From Candidatus Magasanikbacteria bacterium RIFCSPHIGHO2_02_FULL_48_18 (GTDB lineage: Bacteria; Patescibacteriota; Patescibacteriia; Magasanikbacterales; UBA922), in the NCBI GenBank assembly GCA_001784285.1, contig MFQC01000002.1, positions 2,429 through 43,000 on the forward strand: a DNA stretch of 40,572 nucleotides. The letters run 5' to 3'. The translations under genes and the position numbers were made by a program. This document shows positions 1-9,294 of this stretch, piece after piece. Numbering within the stretch: position 1 is the first letter of the stretch; the number at the start of each line of letters is the position of its first letter. The notes beneath the pieces are model-generated. The model saw only the letters and a program-made list of their open reading frames with translations. It searched no databases and was not told where the DNA came from.

Positions 1-1
1 G

Positions 2-2263
2 GCCACCAACCCGGCCAAGCCGGACGACGTGCTGGCGCGCGTGGCCCACGGCTCGGCGAGCGACGTCGACGCCGCGATGCAAGCCGCGCACGCGGCCTTC
101 CCCGACTGGAGCATGCGCTCCGGCTTCGAGCGCGCGCAGTTCCTATATGGCATCGCGCGCGCCATCGCCCAGCACTCGCGCCTGTTCGCGGTCCTCGAGT
201 CCCTCGACAACGGCAAAACGATCCGCGAGACACGAGACATCGATGTGCCACTCGTAATCCGGCACTTCTACTACCACGCCGGCATGGCGATGACACAGGC
301 TGACTGCTTCCCCGGCCTCCGGCCCGGGGGCGTGATCGGCCAGATCATCCCGTGGAACTTCCCGCTCCTGATGCTCGCCTGGAAGATCGCTCCGGCCATC
401 GCGGCTGGCAACACGGTCGTGCTCAAGCCGGCCGAGTTCACGCCGCTCACCGCGGCGCTGTTCGCCGAAATCCTGATGACCGAAATCCGGCTCCCGCCCG
501 GCGTCGTCAACATCGTCTTCGGCGACGGCGAGACCGGCGAGGCGATCGTCAAGCACGACATCCCGTGGAAGATCGCCTTCACCGGTTCGACCGAGGTGGG
601 TCGCATCATCCGAACGACCACGGCCGGTACGCACAAGAAGCTGACGATGGAGCTGGGCGGCAAGTCGCCCTTCATCGTCTTCGCCGACGCCGACCTCGAC
701 TCGGTGGTCGAAGGCGTGGTGGACGCCATCTGGTTCAACCAGGGGCAGGTCTGCTGCGCAGGAAGCCGCCTCCTCGTCGAGGAGAGCGTCGCACCGCTAC
801 TCATCGACAAGCTCAAACGCCGGATGAAGCGACTCCGCGGAGGGGACCAGCTCGACAAGGGCATGGACTTCGGAGCCCTGAACTCGCGCCCACAGTACGA
901 CAAGATCCGTGACCTGATTGAGCGCGGCAAAGCCGAGGGCGCCACCTGCTGGCAGGCCGAGTGCGACTTGCCCCAAGACGGCTGGTTCGTGCCGCCGACC
1001 CTCTTCACCGGTGTCGACCCGGCGCACGAAATCGCGCAGGTCGAAATCTTCGGACCGGTCATGGTCTCCATGACCTTCCGGACCCCGACCGAAGCGATTG
1101 CGCTCGCCAACAACACGCCGTATGGCCTCGCGGCGAGCATCTGGACCGAGACAATCGGCAAGGCCAACGAGGTGGCACGCGGAGTCAAAGCCGGGACGGT
1201 GTGGATCAACTGCACCAATGTATTCGACGCGGGCGCGGGCTTCGGCGGCTATCGCCAGAGCGGCTATGGCCGCGAGGGAGGCATCGAGGGCTTCCACGAC
1301 GTCCTCATCCCGGCAGATCCCACGGCACGTGCCGGACTCTCGCCGGCCACCAGGTCGCTCGAGCCGGATGGCGAAGGAGACGGCGAGAGTAGCGTCGACG
1401 CGGCGCCGCTCGTGCAAGGTCCGGCCATCCACCGGACCTACCGGCACCTCATCGGCGGCAATCTGCAGCGGCCAGACGGCGGCGCGAGCTTCTCTGTCCA
1501 GCCAAACGGGCATGTCCTCGGTGTCGTCAGCGACGCCAACCGCAAAGATGTGCGCAACGCGGTCGAGGCGGCTGGCAAGGCGCAACCCGGCTGGGCCAAT
1601 CAGACCGCACACCTGCGTGGCCAGATCCTCTACTTCCTGGCCGAGAACCTGGTGGCTCAGCGCGATCGGTTCGTCCTGCTCCTCATGCTCCAGCGGCACT
1701 ACGCGCGGCAGAAGGCGGAGCAAGAGTTCGACGCCTCGATCGAGCGGCTGTTCTACTGGGCGGCCAACGCCGACAAGTACGGCGGGACCGTGCAGTCGGT
1801 GGCCGGACCCTTCGCGGTCACGGCCGTGAACGAGCCGATCGGTGTCATCGGCATCCGCGCGCCGGACGAGTTCCCGCTCCTCGGGATCGTCGGCACGATC
1901 GGCCCGACCGTCGCTATGGGCAACACCGTCGTGGTCGTGCCCGGCATACTGCCCATGTCGGCGTGCGACCTGATCCAGGTGATCCAGAACTCGGACGTGC
2001 CGGCCGGTGTGATCAACATCCTCACCGCCAGCGTGCCCAACTCGATCGCCGCGATGCTCGCCAGCCACATGGCGGTGGATGCGGTCTGGTGCTTCGCGGA
2101 CAGCAAGACCGGTGCTGCTGTGAAGACCGCCTCCGCGCCCAACATGAAGCGCGTCTTCGTGGGCCACGACGGCTTCGACTGGCTCGGCGCAGATGGTCGC
2201 TCGCGCGAACTCCTGCGCGAGGCCACCCAGGTCAAGAATATCTGGGTGCCCGTCGGCGCCTAG
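2..2263 (+). CDS. Two-domain aldehyde dehydrogenase, ALDH16-like (5' end outside window)
   Basis: Frame is open to the left edge (ATNPAKPDDVLARVAHGSASDVDAAM...). The first ALDH domain has ELGGKSPFIVFADADLD and the catalytic segment FNQGQVCCAGSRLLVEE. A second ALDH-like domain (EPIGVIGIRAPDEFPLLGIVGTIGPTVAMGNTVVVVP...) lacks a catalytic-Cys segment. Stop at 2261-2263. Confidence 0.9.
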   Translation, partial: ATNPAKPDDVLARVAHGSASDVDAAMQAAHAAFPDWSMRSGFERAQFLYGIARAIAQHSRLFAVLESLDNGKTIRETRDIDVPLVIRHFYYHAGMAMTQADCFPGLRPGGVIGQIIPWNFPLLMLAWKIAPAIAAGNTVVLKPAEFTPLTAALFAEILMTEIRLPPGVVNIVFGDGETGEAIVKHDIPWKIAFTGSTEVGRIIRTTTAGTHKKLTMELGGKSPFIVFADADLDSVVEGVVDAIWFNQGQVCCAGSRLLVEESVAPLLIDKLKRRMKRLRGGDQLDKGMDFGALNSRPQYDKIRDLIERGKAEGATCWQAECDLPQDGWFVPPTLFTGVDPAHEIAQVEIFGPVMVSMTFRTPTEAIALANNTPYGLAASIWTETIGKANEVARGVKAGTVWINCTNVFDAGAGFGGYRQSGYGREGGIEGFHDVLIPADPTARAGLSPATRSLEPDGEGDGESSVDAAPLVQGPAIHRTYRHLIGGNLQRPDGGASFSVQPNGHVLGVVSDANRKDVRNAVEAAGKAQPGWANQTAHLRGQILYFLAENLVAQRDRFVLLLMLQRHYARQKAEQEFDASIERLFYWAANADKYGGTVQSVAGPFAVTAVNEPIGVIGIRAPDEFPLLGIVGTIGPTVAMGNTVVVVPGILPMSACDLIQVIQNSDVPAGVINILTASVPNSIAAMLASHMAVDAVWCFADSKTGAAVKTASAPNMKRVFVGHDGFDWLGADGRSRELLREATQVKNIWVPVGA

Positions 2264-2349
2264 ACATCGCACTTTCCACAAGGAGGTAGGAGGGAGACCT
2301 GAGTGAATGAGTACACCAATGTACACGCTCTCTCGGGACTCCAGCTGAC

Positions 2350-2379
2350 CTTTTATTCTCTAGGGAATGAAAGGTCGGG
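2350..2379. other. Strong hairpin near the left composition boundary
   Basis: GACCTTTTATTC-tctagg-GAATGAAAGGTC, about 12 bp arms with one G:T. Confidence 0.5.
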
Positions 2380-2460
2380 AGGAGCAAAAAAAAATCATCT
2401 TCCAAATAGATTGTAGAAATGATACTATGAGAGGTATGTTATATTTTTTTCACTCTCTCT

Positions 2461-3093
2461 ATGAACAAACACTCTTTTTTTCTCTTTTCTCTACTTTTCC
2501 TATTTGGCGCAGGTTGCGTTTCGGGACCTATTCCTCCTCCAACAGACGAACAGGCAACCATTTCTGCCGCAATTGAAAATCATATTATAGAAAATACGGT
2601 GCTCGAGGGTGATATCGCCGTCCAAAACATCCGCATAGACCAATCATACGCCGTTGCGTCTGTCACTATTCTCGACCAAATTCTTGAGCCGGTCTCGGTG
2701 TATCTCAAAAAAGAATCCGGAGACTGGCAGGTTATTGCCGGTCCAACGCCGTCTTTGAGCGCCGAAGAACTGGAAACGCTCGGCGTTCCAGCATCATTGC
2801 AAAAAATCTCCGAAGAATCCAACGCGCCAACCGGAACGGATCTCGTCGGGAGCTGGCAAGTAGTTTCAGGAAGCGGCTATGAAGAAATTACATTTATGGA
2901 TGACGGCTCTTACCAAACATTTTTATACGCGAAGCCATTTTCCGACGGCACATGGATCGTTGACCAAGAAGAACTCATTCTTATCGCATCGAGTGGATCG
3001 GAATTGAATGAAACATACACCAATCTTTCGTTTGATGGAAACACAATAAAAGGAATAAACGCTGACGGAGAAATGGAATGGAAAAAAATATAA
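2461..3093 (+). CDS. Putative lipoprotein with C-terminal lipocalin-like domain
   Basis: Signal peptide with lipobox (MNKHSFFLFSLLFLFGAGC); C-terminal DLVGSWQVVSGSGYEEITFMDDGSYQTF...GTWIVD. Confidence 0.65.
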   Translation: MNKHSFFLFSLLFLFGAGCVSGPIPPPTDEQATISAAIENHIIENTVLEGDIAVQNIRIDQSYAVASVTILDQILEPVSVYLKKESGDWQVIAGPTPSLSAEELETLGVPASLQKISEESNAPTGTDLVGSWQVVSGSGYEEITFMDDGSYQTFLYAKPFSDGTWIVDQEELILIASSGSELNETYTNLSFDGNTIKGINADGEMEWKKI

Positions 3094-3126
3094 TTCATTC
3101 TGCATGAAAAACAAAAAGCATCAATT

Positions 3127-4062
3127 ATGAAAAAATTCATTTTTCTTCTCACGGGCATTCTCTTGGTTGCCGCCGCGGTTGTTATAGCGACACATATAAA
3201 AAAACAAAATAAATTGCCAGCTGAAAAATCAAATATACAGATTGTTGCAAGTTTTTATCCGCTCGCCGAATTTGCGAGACAGGTGGGCGGTGACAACGTG
3301 GACGTTATCGATATCGTGCCCGCAGGGCTTGAACCGCACGACTTTGAGCCGACGCCGCAAGATTTGGCCGCAGCAGTCTATTCATCCGGCCTCTTTATTT
3401 TCAACGGTAGCGGCTTTGACCCGTGGGCGGAAAAAATACAATTGGAACTTGCAGAAAAAAACATTGCCGTTATCAACATGAGCGCGCATATTGCATTGAT
3501 ACCGGGCGAAGAATACGAAGAGGAAGGGAGACCGAGATTGGATCCTCACATTTGGCTTGATCCGGTTCTCGTGCAAAAAGAAGTCAGTATTATCCGTGAC
3601 ACGCTCAAGAACATTGACCCCAAGAATGCCGCGTCGTATGATGAAAACGCCGAAAAATACAATGCGCGACTTTCCTCATTGGGCCAAATGTACCAAGACG
3701 GTTTGGCGTCTTGCGCCATTCGAGACGTCATCGCCTCCCATGCGGCGTTTGGATATCTGGCACGGCGATACAACATTCGCGTGCTTTCCATTGCCGGTCT
3801 TTCGCCAGAAGAAGAACCGTCACCGAAAAAAATCGCCGAAATCGCGAATTTTGCCCGTGAAAAAAATATCACTCATATCTTTTTTGAAACACTGGTTTCT
3901 CCCAAATTGGCTGAAACCATCGCAAAGGAAATTGGCGCCCAAATATTGGTGTTCAATCCGATTGAAGGTTTGACCGAGGCAGAACGCGCGTCCGGAAAAA
4001 ATTATATTTCTCTTATGGAAGAAAATCTCAAAAATTTGCGTACCGCCCTTCTATGCCAGTAA
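3127..4062 (+). CDS. znuA: Zinc/manganese ABC transporter substrate-binding protein (ZnuA/TroA family)
   Basis: IVASFYPLAEFARQVGGDNVDV, GLEPHDFEPTPQDL, DPHIWLDPVLVQ, SHAAFGYLARRYN motifs; followed by ATPase and permease. Confidence 0.9.
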   Translation: MKKFIFLLTGILLVAAAVVIATHIKKQNKLPAEKSNIQIVASFYPLAEFARQVGGDNVDVIDIVPAGLEPHDFEPTPQDLAAAVYSSGLFIFNGSGFDPWAEKIQLELAEKNIAVINMSAHIALIPGEEYEEEGRPRLDPHIWLDPVLVQKEVSIIRDTLKNIDPKNAASYDENAEKYNARLSSLGQMYQDGLASCAIRDVIASHAAFGYLARRYNIRVLSIAGLSPEEEPSPKKIAEIANFAREKNITHIFFETLVSPKLAETIAKEIGAQILVFNPIEGLTEAERASGKNYISLMEENLKNLRTALLCQ

Positions 4063-4823
4063 CTATTCCGGAAAAAGAAAAACCGTGCATTGAAATTAAA
4101 GATCTCAATTTCAGTTATAACAACAACGTCGTCTTGGAGAATATAAGTTTCACGGTAAAAACCGGAGAATATCTGGGTGTGATCGGGCCAAATGGCGGCG
4201 GCAAAACAACCCTTATAAAAATTATTTTAGGATTGTTGCAACCGCAAAGCGGCACGGTAAAGATTTTTGGCACGGACATCAATGCATTTGCTGAAAAAGC
4301 ATTGATTGGCTATGTGCCCCAGCGCGTCTCGCAAGACATCGCGCAATTTCCGGCGACGGTTGAGGAAGTGGTCCAAAGCGGGAGAACCGCGAGACTCGGC
4401 ATTTTCAAGCAATACGGCCCACCCGATGCTCTCATGATTGACAACGCCATGAGCATTGCGGACGTCACACACATCAGAAGCAAACGCATTGACGAACTTT
4501 CGGGCGGAGAACGCCAGCGGGTGTTTATCGCCCGTGCGCTCGCCGGAGAGCCAAAAATTCTTATTCTTGACGAACCGAGTGTGGGGGTGGATATTACGGC
4601 GCAAGAACGATTTTATGCGTTCATGGAAAAACTGAATCATGAATACGGACTCACCATCCTCTTTGTGTCGCATGATATTGATGTGGTCGCGCATGAAGTC
4701 AAATGCCTATTGTGCCTCAACAAACATCTGGTATGCCACGGCGCACCGCGAGAGTTCATGACCGAGGCATATTTGGAAAAACTTTACGGGAAAAAAATAA
4801 AATTTGTCATCCATGGCCACTAA
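4053..4823 (+). CDS. znuC: Zinc/manganese ABC transporter ATP-binding protein
   Basis: Walker A GPNGGGKTTL, signature LSGGERQRVFIARAL, Walker B ILILDEPSVGVD; overlaps the upstream gene. Confidence 0.92.
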   Translation: MPVTIPEKEKPCIEIKDLNFSYNNNVVLENISFTVKTGEYLGVIGPNGGGKTTLIKIILGLLQPQSGTVKIFGTDINAFAEKALIGYVPQRVSQDIAQFPATVEEVVQSGRTARLGIFKQYGPPDALMIDNAMSIADVTHIRSKRIDELSGGERQRVFIARALAGEPKILILDEPSVGVDITAQERFYAFMEKLNHEYGLTILFVSHDIDVVAHEVKCLLCLNKHLVCHGAPREFMTEAYLEKLYGKKIKFVIHGH

Positions 4824-4837
4824 AGTGACATCGAACT

Positions 4838-5644
4838 ATGCTGGAGATTTTTCAATACGATTTCATGATACGGGCGTTTATCGCCGGAATAGCGGTTGCC
4901 ATTATTGCCCCCCTTATTGGCACATTCCTTGTAGTGCGCCGGTATTCGCTTATGGCAGATACGCTCGCGCACGTCGCCCTCTTGGGAGTGGCAATTGGAT
5001 TTCTTTTGCATATTCATCCTCTCCTCACGGCGGTCATCACGTCGGTTGGCGCAGGTTTGGGAATGGAAAAACTACGCAAACATAAAAAATTGTCCGGCGA
5101 TTCTATCCTTGCCCTTTTCCTCTCGGGGAGCCTGGCAATTGCGGTTGTGCTTATCAGCGTCTCCCGAGGATTTACCGTCAATTTATTCAGTTTTCTCTTT
5201 GGAAGCATTGCCACCGTGTCGGTGAGCGATCTGTATTTTATTGTTGCGCTCGGACTTATTTCTGTCCTTACGATTTTAGGATTTTATAAAGAGTTATTTT
5301 TGGTTTCACTCGATGATGAAATCGCAAAAGCAAATGGAATACACACAGACGTATTTAATGGCATTATCGTCGTCCTCGCGGCGTTGAGCGTGTCTTTGGC
5401 CATAAAAATTGTTGGCGCACTGCTTATTGGCGCCCTTATGGTGATTCCGGTTATTGCGGCCCTTCAATGGAGACGCGGATTTTTGCAAACTATGCTCATG
5501 GCCTTGGCCATTTCTCTGACGTCGGTTATTTCCGGTCTTATCGTGTCGTACTTTTTTGGTTGGGCGAGCGGCGGGACCATTGTTATTATCACGATCAGTA
5601 TTTTTTTGTGCAGTTTGCTTTTTGGAAAAACAAAAAAAACATAA
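4838..5644 (+). CDS. znuB: Zinc/manganese ABC transporter permease (ABC-3 family)
   Basis: Multi-TM protein: FLVVRRYSLMADTLAHVALLGVAIGF, SLAIKIVGALLIGALMVIPVIAA. Confidence 0.9.
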   Translation: MLEIFQYDFMIRAFIAGIAVAIIAPLIGTFLVVRRYSLMADTLAHVALLGVAIGFLLHIHPLLTAVITSVGAGLGMEKLRKHKKLSGDSILALFLSGSLAIAVVLISVSRGFTVNLFSFLFGSIATVSVSDLYFIVALGLISVLTILGFYKELFLVSLDDEIAKANGIHTDVFNGIIVVLAALSVSLAIKIVGALLIGALMVIPVIAALQWRRGFLQTMLMALAISLTSVISGLIVSYFFGWASGGTIVIITISIFLCSLLFGKTKKT

Positions 5645-5655
5645 AATACAAACAA

Positions 5656-6603
5656 TCAGCTGGCTGTATGCGTCAAAGACGCATACAGTGTATCAACTCT
5701 TTCCGCCTTTTGCATTAAGTCAACAAACTGTTGCCTGACATACTCGGTCACAGCGGTATCTTTTTTAAGAGTGTCATCAATATCAACATTAGTCTTGGCC
5801 AGCATGCCATCTTTAGTAGTTTGAATTACTTCGTTACCCGATATAAATCCAGCTCTAGCTTCGTCAATGAATTGTACTCTTTCTCTAAAATAAGATGCCG
5901 TTGCAAATTCTTTGATCCGTTTATTATTGAGAGCCTCTGCCTGCCGTTTTAAGGCTTCGAGTTCACCCGCTTCCATGGTTCTCTGCCCTGATTGCACTTC
6001 CTCCAAAGTGTTCAACATATCCAAAAGTTCATCCAAAGTTCTATCTCTTTGATTATTCAACCTTGAAGAGTCATTTGAATACTCAAGCACTGCACCTTTA
6101 CGGGTGTTCATGTTTGATACTGTGCGTTCATTCAAAAAAGGAGGCGCCCCAACTTGGCTATCTTCCAGCTCTTTATACCTCGCGACTTCCAAATTTGTTG
6201 CTTCTTCAGGACTTTTCTCATCATCATCTTTAGATTCTTCAGATCGAGACTGGCCGCTGTCCAGTACTTCTTTTCTTGTTTGCAATTCTGCCATCGCAAC
6301 TCTGATGCTTTCCGCCTCTCCCAGCATTCCATCAATTTCAAGTTGGATAGATGCCGTTGTTTCAGGATCAAAATCCTCTGAAAGCAAACCCCGTGCTTCG
6401 GTTATCTGCCCTGTCAATGTTTCGAGATCAGCCTCTTTCCCTAAAAACTGTTCTTCAATTTGTCTTCGTTCAAGTTGTATAGCATTTTCTTTCTCTATTT
6501 TGGCTGTCTCAGCGGCTTGAGCCGCGACTTCTTTTTTTAGTCTCGCCGCCTCTGCAATTTCTTTTATCTTGGCAAAACGATCACTTCCTGCTTCGTTTGA
6601 CAT
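5656..6603 (-). CDS. Uncharacterised coiled-coil protein
   Basis: 315-aa ORF rich in E/K/A/L/Q (KIEKENAIQLERRQIEEQFLGKEADLETLTGQITEAR...); no recognised domain. Confidence 0.75.
   Translation of the reverse strand: MSNEAGSDRFAKIKEIAEAARLKKEVAAQAAETAKIEKENAIQLERRQIEEQFLGKEADLETLTGQITEARGLLSEDFDPETTASIQLEIDGMLGEAESIRVAMAELQTRKEVLDSGQSRSEESKDDDEKSPEEATNLEVARYKELEDSQVGAPPFLNERTVSNMNTRKGAVLEYSNDSSRLNNQRDRTLDELLDMLNTLEEVQSGQRTMEAGELEALKRQAEALNNKRIKEFATASYFRERVQFIDEARAGFISGNEVIQTTKDGMLAKTNVDIDDTLKKDTAVTEYVRQQFVDLMQKAERVDTLYASLTHTAS
5664..5688. terminator. Hairpin between convergent znuB and coiled-coil gene
   Basis: CTGTATGCGTC-aaa-GACGCATACAG, perfect 11-bp arms, overlapping the 3' end of the minus-strand CDS. 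Confidence 0.55.
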
Positions 6604-6648
6604 AACAATAAATATTAATTATAATGTCTAAAAATAACTCAAAAATTT

Positions 6649-6810
6649 ATGAAAGACTCATACACAGCTATTTTAAATGATTTGTCAAAAGTTATCAAGA
6701 GAGTAGAGGTACTGCAAAAAAAAGAAAAAAAATTAAACCAAAAAATAGCTCATGAAAGAGATAAATTGAAAATTAAAAAAATAAGACAAAGTATCAATCA
6801 AAACCCATAA
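6649..6810 (+). CDS. Small basic coiled-coil-like ORF (53 aa)
   Basis: Manual translation MKDSYTAILNDLSKVIKRVEVLQKKEKKLNQKIAHERDKLKIKKIRQSINQNP; below the ORF-track size cut-off; divergent from 5656..6603. Confidence 0.45.
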   Translation: MKDSYTAILNDLSKVIKRVEVLQKKEKKLNQKIAHERDKLKIKKIRQSINQNP

Positions 6811-6843
6811 ATTCATTCCACTAATTCTCCTCAAAATTTTCCT

Positions 6844-6868
6844 AAAAAGCGGTTCCCACCGCTTTTTT
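6844..6868. terminator. Rho-independent-like terminator (bidirectional)
   Basis: AAAAAGCGG-ttccca-CCGCTTTTTT. Confidence 0.75.
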
Positions 6869-6901
6869 ATCTTTCAAAAGCAACCCAAACCTTTTACGTC
6901 G

Positions 6902-6973
6902 TAGCGCCAAGGGGAATCGAACCCCTGTTCTCAGGATGAAAACCTGATGTCCTCACCACTAGACGATGGCGCC
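6902..6973 (-). tRNA. tRNA-Glu (anticodon UUC)
   Basis: Reverse complement GGCGCCATCGTCTAGTGGTGAGGACATCAGGTTTTCATCCTGAGAACAGGGGTTCGATTCCCCTTGGCGCTA folds as a cloverleaf; anticodon loop TTTTCAT; T-loop GGTTCGATTCC; CCA not encoded. Confidence 0.95.
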
Positions 6974-7087
6974 GTGAGGCACGACGAGCACAGTATATAT
7001 AGGCTTGCAACTTTCGTCAATACTTGAAAAAGAAGAAAAAGCATGGTAGTTTTTGGTTTATACTCCACCTCACGCTCTCCCGACTCT

Positions 7088-7837
7088 ATGAAGAAACAAA
7101 CGCCGAGACAAACAATTATCACCTTTCTCCAAAGCCACATAAAAGACAAAAACGCGGTGCTTGGATTGAGCGGCGGCATTGATTCGTCGCTGGTTGCATT
7201 TTTGGCGGCAGAAGCGCTTGGAAAAGAGCGGGTGTTTGGCATTCTATTGCCCTCCGACACCAATAGCGCCGACGATACGACGTACGCGAACCTGGTGGCA
7301 AAAACCCTTGGTATTGCGACAAAAACCATCGCGATAAACGATATTGCGCGCCAATACAAAAGCGACTCAAATTTTTTTTCGGACGCGCGATCACTGGGAA
7401 ATTTGAAAGCGCGAATCCGCATGACGCTCCTGTACGGCAACGCATACGAACAAAATGCGCTCGTTCTTGGAACGGGAAACAAAACCGAACTCGCGATTGG
7501 ATATTTTACAAAATATGGAGATGGCGGCGTGGATCTCTTGCCTATTGGGGACTTGTACAAAGCGCAGGTGCGCCAATTAGCGCGTGAAGTGGGTGTTCCA
7601 AACCAAATTATTGACCGTCCGCCAACCGCCGGACTATGGGAAGGTCAAACCGACGAAGAGGAGCTTGGCATATCATATGAAACACTTGACGCGATATTGA
7701 AGGCAATGAACGAACAAAAAAGTCTCGACGCGTTCACCCGAAAAGACATTGCGCTCGTTCGTCAACGGATAAAAGAAACCGAACATAAGCGGCAAACGCT
7801 GCCCATTTGTTTTCTGCAGAAACCTTATAACGACTAA
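7088..7837 (+). CDS. nadE: NH3-dependent NAD+ synthetase
   Basis: LGLSGGIDSSLVAFLA PP-motif, NKTELAIGYFTKYGDGGVDLLPIGDLYKAQVRQLAREVGVP; an in-frame start at 7043 is also possible. Confidence 0.93.
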   Translation: MKKQTPRQTIITFLQSHIKDKNAVLGLSGGIDSSLVAFLAAEALGKERVFGILLPSDTNSADDTTYANLVAKTLGIATKTIAINDIARQYKSDSNFFSDARSLGNLKARIRMTLLYGNAYEQNALVLGTGNKTELAIGYFTKYGDGGVDLLPIGDLYKAQVRQLAREVGVPNQIIDRPPTAGLWEGQTDEEELGISYETLDAILKAMNEQKSLDAFTRKDIALVRQRIKETEHKRQTLPICFLQKPYND

Positions 7838-7840
7838 TGT

Positions 7841-8305
7841 ATGCGCGCCCTTTTCATCGGACGATTTCAGCCGTTCCACAGAGGACACCTCTCTGCCGTT
7901 CAGCAAATTGCGCATGAGCCGGGCATAGACGCAGTATGTATTGGCGTCGGAAGCGCGCAATACGCGGGTACGCCAGACAATCCGTATTCGTATGACCAAA
8001 GAAAAACCATGATCACTTGCGCGCTTGAAGAGGAAACATCCATTATTCCGTTTGCCATCGTCCCCATCCCCGACATTCACGATGATGTTCGGTGGGTTGA
8101 CCATGTTTGCGCTATTGTTGGGCCGATTGATGTCGTCTATACTGGTAATGGTCACGTCAAAAAACTTTTTGAAGAAAAAAACTATCAGGTAAAAACCATT
8201 GACAGGACACTGCCGATCAGCGGGAAGGCCATTCGCGAACAGATGCGCTCGGGCGATACTGTCTGGAAAACGGATGTGCCGGACTCCATTATCCATCTTT
8301 TATGA
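7841..8305 (+). CDS. Nicotinamide-nucleotide adenylyltransferase, archaeal NadM-type
   Basis: ALFIGRFQPFHRGHLSAVQQI nucleotidyltransferase motif, VGSAQYAGTPDNPYSYDQRKTMI, ISGKAIREQM. Confidence 0.85.
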   Translation: MRALFIGRFQPFHRGHLSAVQQIAHEPGIDAVCIGVGSAQYAGTPDNPYSYDQRKTMITCALEEETSIIPFAIVPIPDIHDDVRWVDHVCAIVGPIDVVYTGNGHVKKLFEEKNYQVKTIDRTLPISGKAIREQMRSGDTVWKTDVPDSIIHLL

Positions 8306-9294
8306 CATTTGCGATTCAAGAGCAACAGCGCGAGGCAGAGCGGCTTTTTTCGGTGCTCCATAAAACCAACTGGACCAAAGATGAGTGCGACATGCTTTCG
8401 CCGCTAACGCTCCAAATTCAGAAGCTGAAAAAAGAAAAAAACGCGATTATTTTGTCGCACTCATACCAAACGCCGGATATTATGTATGGCATTGCAGACG
8501 TGGTCGGCGATTCATACGGCCTCGCAAAAGAAGCCCAGCGGAGCACGGCCGATACGATTGTGTTTTGCTCGGTATTTTTTATGGGTGAAACGGCCAAACT
8601 CCTCAACCCGAACAAAACCGTGCTTGTCCCCTCCCGCTCCGGCTGTTCCTTGGCCGAATCCATCACGGCCGATGACGTCAAAAATCTCAAAAAGCAATAC
8701 CCCGGGCGTCCGGTGGTGTGCTATGTGAATACGTCTGCCGCGGTAAAAGCCGAATCGGATATCTCCTGCACCTCGGGAAACGCGCTTCGAGTTATTGAAT
8801 CATTCCCTGACGACGAAATTATTTTTATTCCCGACATGCTCATGGGAAAAAATCTGCAAAAATTAACAACAAAAAAATTAATTTTGTGGCGTGGCACGTG
8901 CATCGTCCACGAACAATTCACCAAAGAGCGGGTGGACGCCATACGACAGCAATACCCGGGAGTAAAAATTTTGGCGCATACAGAATGTAGCGCCGGGGTT
9001 GTCGACAGTGTCGATCTTGCGGGGAGCACAAACGACATGCTCACTTTTGTCAAACAGACCGACGCGACGACGCTCATGCTGGCAACCGAATGCGGCCTCA
9101 CCGATCGGGTGAAGACCGAGTACCCGGAAAAAAATATTGTGGGCGTGTGCAGTCTTTGTCCGTATATGAAATCCATTATGCTCCGCGACGTTCTTTCCGC
9201 GCTGAAAAATCCCAGCGAAGAACAGGTGGTATCCATTCCCGAAGCTATTTTTGAACGCGCGCGCCAATCGCTTGAAAAAATGATGACGTTATGA
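8302..9294 (+). CDS. nadA: Quinolinate synthase
   Basis: AIILSHSYQTPDI, VFCSVFFMGETAKLLNP, AHTECSAGVVD, CSLCPYMKSI (the three Fe-S Cys contexts are all present). Confidence 0.95.
   Translation: MTFAIQEQQREAERLFSVLHKTNWTKDECDMLSPLTLQIQKLKKEKNAIILSHSYQTPDIMYGIADVVGDSYGLAKEAQRSTADTIVFCSVFFMGETAKLLNPNKTVLVPSRSGCSLAESITADDVKNLKKQYPGRPVVCYVNTSAAVKAESDISCTSGNALRVIESFPDDEIIFIPDMLMGKNLQKLTTKKLILWRGTCIVHEQFTKERVDAIRQQYPGVKILAHTECSAGVVDSVDLAGSTNDMLTFVKQTDATTLMLATECGLTDRVKTEYPEKNIVGVCSLCPYMKSIMLRDVLSALKNPSEEQVVSIPEAIFERARQSLEKMMTL

Noticed and set aside
143-2326. Long antisense and alternate-frame ORFs over the first 2.3 kb (e.g. 797..2326 -, 271..1218 -, 1098..1829 +)
   Set aside because: Typical spurious ORFs in GC-rich DNA; they overlap the clearly coding ALDH frame and have R/A/G/D/H-biased, family-free translations.
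2350-2460. Zur/Fur-type operator upstream of the lipoprotein and znu genes
   Set aside because: The promoter region is A/T-rich but I could not find a convincing palindromic metal-regulator box.
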